DNA of 64,000 nucleotides from Zychaea mexicana (taxonomy: Eukaryota > Mucoromycota > Mucoromycetes > Mucorales > Lichtheimiaceae): positions 1-64,000 of the forward strand of contig NW_026516778.1 of the NCBI RefSeq assembly GCF_025766255.1, read 5' to 3'. Below are positions 33,688 to 44,345 of the stretch, one piece after another (the first letter of the stretch is position 1; each line of letters begins with the position of its first letter). A program made the position numbers and the translations under genes. The notes below the pieces were generated by a model. The model saw only the letters and a program-made list of their open reading frames with translations, ran no database searches and was not told the DNA's origin.

Positions 33688-36587
33688 TGGTGCACGCCAC
33701 CTTAAACCGTACTACTTTAGTGGGTAACTTTAAAGTACTGTGAAACCATCTCACTACCCCATATCAAAATTTTAAACTGATAAAAATGTTCCTTTTGACT
33801 AGGAGAACAAAGTTATCAGTTTGGATTTTTCATTTTTCTAATAAAGTTTTGAGTTACCGTCGCTCAAAGTCGGAACAAGTTTATAAGTGATGGGGGAAAA
33901 TTGACAGTAGTTCGAATCCAGCTTAAACCAATCAGGAGCTTTCGTTTGCTCGGCAAATATATATGCCGAATTTGTACTACATGAGATCTTCACCGATTAT
34001 CGACTATACTGTTACATATTGCTGCGTATAGAAATTTCGTCAGTAGATTGTAGTCTTATGCACCTCTTTCTTTTACAAAGAATCTAATATTCATTATGGG
34101 AAGCGTCAACAGACGAAGTCGCCTTGTCAAAAACAACTAGCAACGTGTGCAAAGTGGCCCATTCGGCAAAAAACTACCTGAACCTACAGATAGCTCACGT
34201 GCTAGCTATAGCAGCGATGATTCTTCCGATGATTCTTGTAAATACGACGATACTTATGGGTTGGAACATGAAAGGGATGATACTGTACTGGAACGTTCAG
34301 GAACTCGTTTGCTTGAATGGTTTCAAGGTGCCGACAATAAGCTAAGAAGCTCGTATACTGGTATATATTCTTTATAATTATGATAGCAGCACAATGAAAC
34401 ACATACAAATGGTCTATTGCATCCTGAGAAAAATATTGACAATGTTGGGTGAATGTAGGCAAATCAGAAAGTACCTATTATCGACGAAAATGGGATGCTA
34501 AGGAACTCGCTGCCCATGTAGAAAAAATGAGACGGCTCACTGATATGGGATTTACTAAGATTCAAGATCCTGTGGAAACGAGCAACAGCAGCAGTGATGA
34601 TGAAGATGCCGACGTTGAAATCGATGAAGAGCTGGAGGTGTTAAAGATCGTGCGGCCTGCTTTGATCCAATTACGCAAGGATATCAAAAATAAGAAAACC
34701 GAAATGAGCATGATGTCAACTATTGAGGCCAACAAATACCTTAGCATCGAAAAATATGCCAAGCTCCGGATCGACGATAACATGCGTATTATGGAGGCAA
34801 CACGATTGGTTGCAGATGCCATTTGGGAGAAACACACTAAACATTTGCTGACAAGAATCCGTTGGTGGACCAAAGAGTATCTTGAAACCGGTAAGATTTG
34901 CGTTAATCGCCAAGGTGCTCATATTAAGTCTGCGTCACTTTTGGCTGATGAAAATGTCAAGGAGGCTGCTTGCACTTGGATCCGTAGTCGAAAGCCAGCA
35001 GAAAGGAGTATCCCAGAGCTCAAGGTGGAACTAGAAACGAATATATTTCCGAAAGTATCCAATATCAGCAACGCAACAGTATCTGAGCGCACCATCACAC
35101 GATATATGGCTCACTGGGGACCTGAGTATAGAGAAAGTGGAAAAGTCATAAGTAGATGGAAAATATCAACTATATATTAGCACATTAGATAGATGGCTAA
35201 ACGTACTCCTTTTATAATTGTCGACAGATCTATTTTGATGGTCACGAAAGAGATGATGTAAAGGAGTACTATGTTCGCTGGGCCAGGGCAATGATGGGAT
35301 ACTGCAAGAAGATGAAAACGTACACTGAAGATGGCGAGTTGGTCGAGCCAGTGTTAGAGGACGAAAACGACGTTGAGCTGGTGATGGTGACACACGACGA
35401 ATGCATATTTTATGCAAACGATGACAAGAAAACCAATTGGCTTGCACAAGGCGAAACTCCCTTAAAGAAGAAAGGACCAGGAGCATCATTGATGGTAAGC
35501 GATTTCTTGTGCTCATGTCATGGCCAGCTCATGCTATCAGAAGAGCTTCTTAGTCTCCCTGAGCATGCAGACATTCCATATGAAGCACGAGAAATCATTT
35601 TACCTGGTGCAAACCGTGAAGGCTATTGGAAAAGTGAAGATATGGTCAAACAATGAAAGGAAAAAGCAATTCCTATATTCCAGGCAATGCATCCTAATTG
35701 TAAAGGTATGTCTTTCTAATCATTATATCATATATACTGCATATTATTTAATACAGCGTAATTAATCTCTTACCTGAACAGCTGTCTTTTGCTTTGACTA
35801 GAGTTCCAACCACAATGCCTACAGGGAGAACGCCTTATGGGCCCAAAAGTTCAATCTTAATCTAAAAAAAATCAGTCAAAAGCAATACTTTCGCGAACCA
35901 TCAACTCATATCCGGGATAGGTGGTTTTTTGATGAAAAGAATGAAATGATGTTTCAATTCATGTACAGAAGAATTGATGGCAAAATTCATCTGCGAGGCA
36001 TGCGTGAAGTTAGTATTTTTGTACCATTAGTCACGAGACATAGCACTCACTGTTGTTTCATTCTTTTGTAGATTTTAGAAGAAAGAGGCCTTTGGAAACA
36101 AGGGATGCAGAAAAAGGAAGCAACAGAGGTTTTAAGTGCCCAGCTTGACTTCACCTCAGAGAAAAGTGCTATAGCATATGCTGTTCAAGGCGCTGGTCAC
36201 GTTTTTCAGCTTTACCCAAAGTTTCATTGTGAGTGCAATTTCATTGAACGCTATTGGGGTGCTGTTAAGCGAGAAGTGCGTAAGCGATGCAACTACACTT
36301 TTGCAAGCCTCAAGAAAACTGTCCCCGAAGTTCTCGATAGTATTCTGCTGCCAATGATCCGTAATTTCGAGTGTAGAGCATAGAGATACATTAAGGCATA
36401 CCATGATGGTTTAGAAGGTCGTGATGCTATTGATGCTGTAAAAATCTACACATCTCACAGAAGAGTTCGAAAGAACATGTAAATATATCTATCCATTTCA
36501 TATGCGGCATTTGAAAATAGCGGGGATTTAAATTAAAAAATTGACAGTAATTTTTGCTGGAGGAATGGTTTAAGGTGGCATGCACCA
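33688..36587 (+). mobile_element. Mariner-like element with TGGTGCA TIRs, nested in copy a
   Basis: The TIRs begin TGGTGCACGCCACCTTAAAC on the left and are matched on the right (21 bp with one mismatch). TA flanks both ends (33,686-33,687 and 36,588-36,589). It contains a multi-exon DDE transposase on the plus strand. Length is 2,900 bp. Confidence 0.9.
34096..36480 (+). pseudogene. IS630/Tc1/mariner-superfamily DDE transposase ('HCE.NFIE' type)
   Basis: Exons, with short GT..AG introns between: 34,096-34,362 (acidic Ser-rich leader, one TAG); about 34,455-35,150 (STYYRRKWDAKELAAHVEKM, a long helical DNA-binding region, ERTITRYMAHWG); 35,229-35,706; about 35,780-36,009; about 36,072-36,480. 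Catalytic positions are VMVTHDECIFYA, then KGPGASLMVSDFL, VFCFD*SSNHNAY with a TAG just after the second Asp, and KFHCECNFIERYWGAVKRE carrying the Glu. Internal stops: TAG near 34,138; TGA at VKQ*KEK; TAG at FD*SS, where Gln is usual; TAG at CRA*RYI, where Trp is likely. The fold and motif order fit a large fungal group of mariner-like transposases. This copy is inactive. Confidence 0.85.
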
Positions 36588-37613
36588 TATCAAATTATTC
36601 TGATTTAAATAAAATTGTAAAAAATTACTTAAATAGTATGTTTTCAAATATTAAAATTAGGATACTTGCTGCAAAGAAAAATAATCCTAGTGGTTTAAAA
36701 AATGTAACTTTATTTCTTGATGGTCATAATAGTAAAATTTAATATTGTAATCCAACAGAATCAAAACGTACATTATATTCTTATAAATTAAAAGGTACAG
36801 GAATACGTACACAGATAATATCTGATATGAATAATATGATAACATATATATCTGACAGTGAAAAATGTGCTATTGGGAATGATGGTACTATGTTTCTTAA
36901 TATGAAACTATATAAAAATAAAATTTATGAATACGATTGTATTGGTTTTGATAGTGGTTATGACCTATTCATAGAAAAATTTCTTAATAATGCAGATGAA
37001 TATAATAGTGATAATAAATTTAATACACGAAATTTTGTATATCCTATAAGAAAAGAACAAAATGTTTTAAGAAAAGTAACTGAATTAGATTATAATAAAA
37101 AATTTGGTTCATTTAGGTCATCAATTGAAAATCATTTTTCTGTTTTAGCATCTAAATTTGATAGATTTAATAACAGTAAATCTACTGTTCAAACATCTGA
37201 TATTAAATATTATAATATTCAATTTAGGGTTTCTTGTATTATAAAAAATATATGGAAAATGGTACAAGATTATAATATAGAAACACAACCTCACCATATG
37301 TTATGGTATAATAATAATTTTGAATTTCCTACTAAAGAAACTAAACTAAATTATATATTTAAAAATGAGCAATCTATTAATAAAGATTATAATAAAATGT
37401 TAGAAATGCAAGAACAAGTTTTAAATTTAAATTTAAATGATATAGAAATGATAGAAGATATAAATGAAATATTTCAAGAAATAAAGTAATTGAATCAGTA
37501 AAAAGAAGGAAAAGAAATTATAGAAAAGAAAATAAAAATAATGATTCATATGAAGTTGAAAAGATTTTAGATCATATGATAGATAGTGATAATAAATTGA
37601 TATTTTAACAATA

Positions 37614-37798
37614 TCATTTTGTGTTTAGTGCGGGTCCGGACTCAGGTCCACAGCATAGCGGGGACCCAATCTTGATATCCAGGAAAAAAAAAGAATTTTC
37701 GAAGCTTCGCCACTTTTCTTTTGTCAGGCACATCTGTCAGATTCCGTTTCCTTCATCTCATTTCCATTCCTCATTAAATCGTTCACTATCTTAACAAC
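37614..37798. promoter_or_regulatory. Probable 5' region of the Crypton
   Basis: The sequence becomes GC-richer at 37,630 (GCGGGTCCGGACTCAGGTCC) and then pyrimidine-rich before the ATG at 37,799. No terminal repeats are expected for a Crypton, so the exact left edge cannot be set. Confidence 0.35.
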
Positions 37799-39890
37799 AT
37801 GAGCAGAGGTCGTGGTAGCACTGTTACTCCCGCTAGGAGAAGCACCGCCCGTTTGGCTTATCGCCCGGGCTGTGTAGTGGTGAGTAATGGTGCCTCACTA
37901 CATCCTCTTTCTCTCCCTGTCCCTCCCCCTCTACCACAGTATACTTCTTTCATGAGCTCGCAAATGGAGTATCAAGCTGCTGCTGAATCTGCTGCCCGAG
38001 CTACATACGAACAAGCACGAGGAAGCCGTCCACAGAATACAGTTAGATCGTATTCTCCTAGGCAGGAAGAATTTCTCGAGTGGTGCTGAAGACGCGGTCC
38101 AAATGATCACACTAACCAGTTGATCGATGACAGAAAGCTTTGTCTTTTTCTTGTGGAAGAGGTTAGCCACATATCTGTTCGCAATCTATATATGTACGCA
38201 TGTCTTACAATTGTGTTCTTTTTAGGTCGTCTTCAGAGAGAAGCGTAAACCTGGAAGAAAGAGAAAAGAGCCAGAGAATTCTGTGCTGTCGCCTGCCTCG
38301 TCACCTGCTCCTGCCATGCATACCATCACTACCACCATGCCATCATCCTCGCCTGCTGCTGTTGTTCTCTCGCCCGCTACCGCCATCATGCCATCATCCT
38401 TGTCTGCTGCTGTTCTCTCGCCCGCCACCGCCGTCATACCATCATCCTCGTCTGCTGCTATTCTCTCGCCCGTCACCACCATCTTGCCATCATCGTCGTC
38501 GTCATCATCTGCTGCTCTACCTGTACGCGATGCTCCGGGTTATACCGTTGTGTAACCTGTTGCGCCTGATGCCCCTGCCCCCAAAGTCAAGCTTGCTACC
38601 GTTAAACAATGCATTACTTCCATTGTCGATCTCCATTTTGAACAAGCCAAAACAGACCCTTGCTTCAATCGTCCGCATGCGCATGGCCCGCTTGTTTATG
38701 CACTGGTTGATCATTTGAAACGTGTGGAAAACGAGCTTAGTCAACAAAACTACGAAGACAGAGGCATGCATACGACAGCAGATGGATATTCGACATCAGC
38801 TGAGATGGAGCGTATTGTAGATCATTTTCTGGCCACCAACAAGCAACAAGGACTGCGAAACTGCACTGCCTTTCTTCTGCAAAACTACAGACTTCTATGG
38901 TGCGAAAGCGTTCGTATAATAGAACTTGCCGATCTACAAAAGTTACTTCTTAAGTGCGAGGGTGTCACTGAATGTCATGTATTTGTGATGGTGCTCAAGC
39001 AGGGAAAAATAAACCAAGAGGGCCGTGTGGAGTTTGCTGCTGCGATGCGTAACGCCAATGTTGTTATCTGTCCTTTGATGATGCTTTCCTTTTATCTCTT
39101 TCATCGGTTGCATATTGCTGGTGAGGCATTCCCTTGTTTCCAAAGCAATGGAGATTGGTTCGACATCAAGCTCATCAGAGGCAGAGATCGCAACACATAG
39201 TCTATTACGTATGATCGTCATCGTGAGTGTATTCTAGAAGCATTCAAGTCAGTCGGCATTCACAGTAAAGTGGTCACTCACGCTATGAGGGGTTCGTCAG
39301 CACGCATGACAGAGATATTAGGAATGAGTGAAGAGTCTATCTGGTGATTAGGTCATTGGAATAATTCTGCTTTATCGACCAGTTATCTAACCAATTTGCT
39401 TCGTGATATCTTGTAGACCATGGCAGGATTCACTAGAGAGGCTGGCCAATTCTACTTACCTCGTGCTGCTGTTACACCACCCATTGAGCTTTGCACAAAG
39501 GTTTTTCCTGAAGTCGATCAGTAGTGGGCGTTGCTGGATGCCAAACAAGTGGAGGACTCGTGTACGGCTGAATCGTTTTTCCGTCTTCTTATGCAGTTGC
39601 GTGTTGTATTTTTGCAAGATCCGGTTTTGATGAAAAAGTGCTATCCAGGTCATCATTTGTGGCAAGATCCTTTGTTCCATGATCCTTTGTATTATGAATG
39701 AACGGTATGTGCTGGTGGACTACAGTCTTTCGTTTATATACTAATTATCCTTTAAAATAGTAACTTGAATCATGTACTTGAAAACAACGAAGAGCCCACT
39801 GATCTGTTACTTCAACGTGCCGTGCCGATCATTGAAAAAAGACTTGCCATCTTGCAACAACAAATACAACAACAAATCGCTGCTCAGTAA
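37799..39890 (+). pseudogene. Crypton tyrosine recombinase (decayed)
   Basis: The N-terminus starts SRGRGSTVTPARR and contains YSPRQEEFLEWC*RRG with an in-frame TGA. An intron (~38,163-38,225) leads to VVFREKRKPGRKRKEPE and a Ser/Pro linker. The catalytic part begins near 38,590 and includes LRNCTAFLLQNYRLLWCESV (first Arg region) and VTHAMRGSSARMTEILG, the HxxR motif. Next come SIW*LGHWNNSALSTSYLTN, where GHW and the nucleophile Tyr are visible and the TGA replaces an expected Arg, and a GCR1_C-like tail (AGFTREAGQFYLPR, PVLMKKCYPGHHLWQDPLF). This motif order is that of fungal Cryptons, which integrate by tyrosine-recombinase chemistry without terminal repeats. At least four in-frame stops (TGA, TAA, TAG types) show it is dead. 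Confidence 0.85.
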
Positions 39891-40199
39891 TAAGACACCA
39901 ATCGCATCGTACAACCTTTCTCTAACACTATACCCACTCTAGAAGCACTTGCGCAGCTTGCACCAAATATGGGTCGTATAGGAGATATTGTAACGTCTTA
40001 GTTTGTGTAAGAGTTACGAATCCCGTTTAATAGGATGGATAGTATAAGAAAAGCTGATAATTCTGGATGAAATGCTAAGTATTAAGCAAAAGGAGACATA
40101 GTCGAGGATCGCGCGCGGCAAACCACACTTCTTTATATACATTTTTTTACCTTCTACACTTGTCAATCTCGCGCATTGTCACACCAAACGAAAACAGAG

Positions 40200-41584
40200 A
40201 CCAACAACGTGCATCCACAAGGAGAATCACACAACACAGTCATCGTCTGTACCACAGCTCCGTCGAACAAACGACGTTCCAGTGACTCATCCCTGCGTAT
40301 CCACGTGTCAAGAAATCCCGCAATCAAGCGACCTAACACACGTACAGCAACACCACCAATGAGCAACATCCGCTCAGTGCAAGCCAGCGGTCGAAAAGGA
40401 CGATCACGCTCGCGTTCACATCGATTCCATCACCGTCGCCACCAGCAAATGCGCTAGCCGAAGTTCTCGGTCGTGTATCCGAACTCGAGAAACGAGCAAC
40501 GGGTCATGAAAAAGAGTTATTCCAAGCAAAAGAAGAACTACAACACATGCGTGACCTCATCAACGAGAACCAACAACTGCGCTCTGACCTCGCGGTTGCA
40601 CAGGCTCGTATAATTGAGCTTGAGAATAGCCAAGCCGGTGTACCACCCACGGATCGACCAACGAACCCAATGGATATAGACGGCATTGCCCGACATGAAG
40701 AGATCCTCACGACCACCAGCGACTCAGTACATGCTATACCTGCAGACTAATGGGAAAAAGGCCGAGCTGCACGAGAGGCAACGAAGGCACAGCAGCAACA
40801 CCATCGTGAGGAACGTTTACAACGACAACTAGCTGCTCTCGACAAACAGCAGCAACGAAAGCATAAGCTAACTCGACAGCAATCATCAGTACAACAGCAG
40901 ACAACACCGACCTCGTATGCAACAATCGCGCGTAGAAACGCCGCCACGAAGAAGAATGCAGTTGCGGGGCCACCAACAGAGACGCAGAAGAAGTGGGCTC
41001 ATCATATCTTTGAAGAGGCATCTGACAACACGGCATACACGGTTATTTACATGCCCTCACCACGCCGTACTCTCCATAGCGAAATCCGTCGCGCTTTACG
41101 CCTACTTGGAGCTGCACAAGAGAGACTTATAGACATTCACTTCCCTGCCCACGGCGTCGTGGGCCTGCTGATTCACTCCTCGTATGAGCGAGAGTTGCGC
41201 GAGCTACTCACACAGGCGAAACTTACACCAAAGGACAATTTCAATCCGATCGCGGCATCGACGATCGGTGATCCAACATTACTCCGTGATATGACCGAAA
41301 CGGAACGTGAAAAAGAAGCCAAAACACTGTATCAGGAACGGATGCTTACCATGTGCATACAGATGCCGAAGAAACATCTGGCCGTCGCAATCATGCGGCA
41401 TTTCACATCACTACCAGAAGATCATGATCACCGTATAGGATTGGAATATTTGGCAAAATTCCAAGAAACACACCCTAAGCCTACCCGCCAACGTCGCCAG
41501 CCCCTAGTGACAGAGGCTGAAGCCCGCCATCTGCTAGGTGGTAGCGACAACGATGACGAAGAGCCGGAACTCATGCAAGAATAA
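40200..41584 (+). pseudogene. LINE ORF1 protein
   Basis: The main frame runs from about 40,380 to 41,584 and is interrupted by one TAA at 40,748-40,750 (HAIPAD*WEKGRAARE). A basic Ser/Arg N-terminal region in another frame (40,176-40,457) suggests a frameshift near 40,440. A coiled coil follows (EVLGRVSELEKRATGHEKEL, DLAVAQARIIELEN), then a Gln-rich helix (RLQRQLAALDKQQQRKHK) and a globular C-terminal domain (YTVIYMPSPRRTLHSEIRR, VGLLIHSSYERELRELL). The layout fits a trimeric nucleic-acid-binding ORF1 protein. The terminal TAA overlaps the ORF2 ATG in the string TAATG. Confidence 0.8.
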
Positions 41585-43281
41585 TGATAAACTGCATCAA
41601 AATTGGCCAATTTAACGCCACTGGTGTCAACCATCAGGCACCAGATGAAATCATTGATTCTTGTAATCAAGAAAACATAGACATAATTCTTCTCACTGAA
41701 ACATATCTTACCTGCAGGCGGCTCCTTACTGACTGGCATCAGTACCACACCTACGCCACCCCGAACAAAACAACTAATAGAGGACGAGCCCTGGGTGGTA
41801 TTTCATTGCTTGTACGACCAGATCTCAACGTCCATATTCACCACTACCCTATGAATAATCTACACATTTTATCATTCCGGGTTGGTACATACTCCTTCCA
41901 CGGCCTATATCTACCACCTTCTCTCAATATCGACACCTGCGCACAGCTGCTGGATCAGCTAAACATCGACGATCATACCATCATCATCGGTGACCTCAAC
42001 GCACGTTCACCAACGATAACCGGCGACCATTCGGACAACAAAAGAGGACGAGACATACTAGAGCCCTGGCTATTTGCAAACAGGCTACACGTATGGAACG
42101 GATCACTCGCAAGAGGGCAGCCTACATATCGCGTCGCCAATGGCAGTAGTATCATTGACCTATTTATATCATGCGTTGGGGCCCTAGAAGAACCAGAAAT
42201 TCAGATATTTGACAGCATCGCAATCAACAACTCTAAGCACCATGTATGCATGCTGTCCTTTACACCGACTACACCCTGGCTTCCACTACCAGCTCCGAAC
42301 TCTCCACGCTACCATTGGAAACTGCAACGCCTCACGGATCCAGATGTTCATAAACTCTACGTTAATCAATTCAATTGCAACATTGCCAGTCCAGTGAAGT
42401 CTCTCAACCACATAGTCGTCAACAGCACCAAAGCCATACCAGACAAACCAACAATTGAACAGCTAGGGAAAGATGTAGTTGCAGCAATCCACAACGCATT
42501 GGACACGAGCGTTACCCGCAGCAAACCGCGATCAACACAACGGAAATGGTTTTGGAACAGCGAGCTGCAAGATAAAGCCGATTATCGAGATATAGCGTAT
42601 AAGCAATGGCGACGAGCCCCCAACAACATTGTAATACGAGCTCGGCTCTGGTGTAAATATATATCCTGTTGTGAAGTTTTTACTCGCGAAGTACACCTAG
42701 CAAAAAGACGCAGCTGGAACCAGTTCTGCATCGAATTGGCTACTGCACCAGTAAACGAGGCTAATACCATGATCAAACGGATGCGACGCAACCGGCAACC
42801 GAGTCATACCTTCTCTCATCCAGAAGGCCCTCAACAAGCAGTAGAAACCATGGTAACTCATCTGAGCAAAACGTTTAGTGGTGAACGGGCCCAAGGATGC
42901 GGTAATACATACTTTGGCATAAAAAACTATGTCGTTGATGAAGACCCGTTCCCAGCACCAGCAATCGGAACCGTTTTACGCAAACTGGCACCGCGCAAGG
43001 CACCTAGAGACGATCACATCAATGGCGCCATGCTTAAGCCGATCGCTACTACATTGGCACAGGTATTAAGCAAATTGTTTAGACTATGCTGGGACTGGTC
43101 ATGGGTCCCCATCTCCTGGCGCACCGCACAAGTCGTGCCCATACACAAGAAAGGTGATGCCGCAGAAGCTAGCAACTACCGGCCAATTAGTTTGACTAGT
43201 GTACTCTGCAAAGTCCTTAAGCGCTGCCTACTTCCCAAACTAATGGAGTCAAATACAACGACTGTGAGACAAACACAGTGA
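41584..43281 (+). CDS. LINE ORF2, endonuclease and N-terminal reverse transcriptase (truncated)
   Basis: 565 open codons. Residues 1-215 form an APE-type endonuclease: KIGQFNATGVN, ILLTETYLT (catalytic Glu), HGLYLPPS, IIIGDLNARSP (Asp/Asn pair), SIIDLFIS and a final SKHHVCMLS. The last motif normally reads SDH, so SKHH lacks the Asp. A linker with a YKQWRRAPNN-type helix leads to the reverse transcriptase fingers, KLAPRKAPRDDHINGAMLKP, SWRTAQVVPIHKKGD and NYRPISLTSVLCKVLKRCL. The frame then ends at TVRQTQ and a stop in foreign AT-rich sequence. The catalytic palm (FADD/YADD) is absent. The frame itself is uninterrupted, suggesting a fairly recent loss. Confidence 0.88.
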   Translation: MINCIKIGQFNATGVNHQAPDEIIDSCNQENIDIILLTETYLTCRRLLTDWHQYHTYATPNKTTNRGRALGGISLLVRPDLNVHIHHYPMNNLHILSFRVGTYSFHGLYLPPSLNIDTCAQLLDQLNIDDHTIIIGDLNARSPTITGDHSDNKRGRDILEPWLFANRLHVWNGSLARGQPTYRVANGSSIIDLFISCVGALEEPEIQIFDSIAINNSKHHVCMLSFTPTTPWLPLPAPNSPRYHWKLQRLTDPDVHKLYVNQFNCNIASPVKSLNHIVVNSTKAIPDKPTIEQLGKDVVAAIHNALDTSVTRSKPRSTQRKWFWNSELQDKADYRDIAYKQWRRAPNNIVIRARLWCKYISCCEVFTREVHLAKRRSWNQFCIELATAPVNEANTMIKRMRRNRQPSHTFSHPEGPQQAVETMVTHLSKTFSGERAQGCGNTYFGIKNYVVDEDPFPAPAIGTVLRKLAPRKAPRDDHINGAMLKPIATTLAQVLSKLFRLCWDWSWVPISWRTAQVVPIHKKGDAAEASNYRPISLTSVLCKVLKRCLLPKLMESNTTTVRQTQ

Positions 43282-43575
43282 GTATCGTTAATAAATGAAA
43301 ATCTTCAAAGTTAATTTCTTAAAAAGATATATCATTTCAAAATTAAAATTAATTAATTAATTTTTAATTTCTTTGAAAAAAATAATTATTTTTTTCTGAT
43401 AATAGTTTTTGCTAAGACAAAAAATTAAAAGAAATTTTATGGAAAAACAATTATCTGTGAATTCTGCAATACCCAAAATTAAAATTTTAGTTGAGAATTC
43501 AGAACCTTTTTCTTCTTTGAAAAAGAACCATAAAAAGAAGCACTTCGTAAGTTAAGAACTTACGAGTTTTTTTAA
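43282..43575. other. AT-rich insertion-like segment with a hairpin
   Basis: Very AT-rich DNA between the LINE truncation point and a host gene fragment. It contains the perfect inverted repeat TCGTAAGTT AAG AACTTACGA followed by a T run near 43,546-43,573. No gene. It may be a small non-autonomous element or the scar that removed the LINE 3' half. Confidence 0.45.
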
Positions 43576-43592
43576 GGTTCAACAATGCTCAG

Positions 43593-43870
43593 TGGAGGTA
43601 TGGCGCCTAGCATTCCAACGGTGCGTCGCCATCCTTATCGGCGTCGTCTTTGGTCTCTTTGCAACCAACTATGTTTGGCCCTTTGAAGCGCGATCCGAAT
43701 TACGCAAACAGCTCTCAGACTTTCTGTTACGCATGGCATGGCTGTATCAAAAACTAGTGTCCATGTATTCCGAACGGTCCGATGAAGAACGCCGTGTGAT
43801 GTCATATGCTGCTGCTGATGGTACCACCACCCTCAAGGATAGCCAGCGGTTCAACCATTTCTCCAGCTAA
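43593..43870 (+). CDS. C-terminal exon of a FUSC/BRE4-like membrane protein (host gene fragment)
   Basis: An open frame from a probable 3' splice site (ATGCTCAG) to TAA at 43,868-43,870. It reads WRLAFQRCVAILIGVVFGLF, then ATNYVWPFEARSELRKQLSD and FLLRMAWLYQKLVSMYS. The pattern of a last hydrophobic helix, a Pro-Trp/Phe-Glu-Ala-Arg motif and a helical segment containing WLY(Q/K)(K/R)LV is typical of fungal proteins related to BRE4 and the fusaric-acid-resistance/aromatic-acid-exporter (FUSC, DUF2421) group, predicted membrane transporters. The upstream exons are not in the expected place, because the LINE and an AT-rich segment sit there. Either the gene was split by insertion or only this fragment was duplicated. 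No in-frame stop damages the fragment. Confidence 0.6.
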
Positions 43871-44033
43871 ACTGATTCTCCTATAGATGTGTACTCTCCC
43901 GCACTTACGCATATACACACGCACTAACGCTACTAGTACCATCACTACTACCACTACCAAAACATATTGACAACATGAAGAAATACATCGCCCACGTATA
44001 ATAAGAAGAAAAAAAAAACTTACAATGGCTCGA

Positions 44034-44345
44034 GGAAATGCACTAGGATGGTCAGCAGGGTTGGCCCACAAGAGATAATAATCAAATGCCCAATCAGACC
44101 AATATGTCTACAAATGTTGAGAAGAAATTTGGGGTTTAATTTTGCACTTCGTGTGGATTTTTAATTGCAAATACAGTTGAAAAAGCAAAAGAGTGAATCA
44201 CCTGGCCGAGAAATGCAACGTATATAAAAAAAACCACAAGCAAAACTGCTTGGCTAAAGAAAAAAAACTTACTCTGTATGCAAAGAAGCATGAGCACAAG
44301 ATCAGTGCTACTTTGACCGTTTGCATTTGTTCTGCTGCTAACATT
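44034..44345 (-). CDS. Possible small multi-exon membrane-protein gene (tentative)
   Basis: On the minus strand, MQTVKVALILCSCFFAYR runs into GTAAGT. A possible middle exon follows, then TTTGTAG and TYWSDWAFDYYLLWANPADH, PSAFPRAI into another GTAAGT near 44,030. Good splice signals and the hydrophobic start suggest a small secreted or membrane protein, but the middle exon and the end are not defined and no family is recognised. Confidence 0.3.

Larger units (their letters stand above)
33325..37600 (+). pseudogene. DDE transposase with chromodomain, copy a
   Basis: The N-terminal part (33,325-33,687) contains two stops exactly where copies b and c have Trp (NK*KFLNTE*PY against NKWTFLDKSWPE in b), then LGYLPVFYFLVILYRNKEYL and GPYREVDKGLLLLYY. 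After the 2.9-kb mariner insertion the frame resumes at 36,588 with LKNVTLFLDGHNSKI (first Asp), GNDGTMFLNMKLYKN, CIGFDSGYDLFIEKF (second Asp) and FGSFRSSIENHFSVLASKFD (Glu). A stop near 37,489 and frameshifts follow. Only the start of the chromodomain (SYEVEKILDHMID) is left. The AT-rich codon use differs from neighbouring genes. Confidence 0.8.
33062..37613 (+). mobile_element. DDE-chromodomain element, copy a (decayed, split by a mariner element)
   Basis: The left limit is the sudden AT-rich switch near 33,062, with a CGAATTAATT motif shared with copy b. The right limit is unclear, as the chromodomain is cut off near 37,610 where the Crypton region begins. The transposase is in two parts, 33,325-33,687 and 36,588-37,489, around the mariner insertion. 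No Rep-type sequence is seen in this copy. Boundaries are approximate. Confidence 0.65.
40060..43281 (+). mobile_element. Non-LTR retrotransposon (LINE), 3'-truncated
   Basis: Two overlapping open frames, ORF1 (about 40,200-41,584) and ORF2 (41,584-43,281), encode an apurinic-type endonuclease and the start of a reverse transcriptase. The sequence stops at the RT fingers, and an AT-rich unrelated segment begins at 43,282. The usual 3' half (YxDD palm, RNase H or zinc knuckle, poly-A) is missing. LINE copies normally lose the 5' end, so 3' loss implies a later deletion or insertion. Confidence 0.88.

Noticed and set aside
38200..38718. 172-codon Pro/Leu/Ser/His-rich plus-strand ORF
   Set aside because: It is out of frame with the Crypton gene and comes from its low-complexity Ser/Pro linker.
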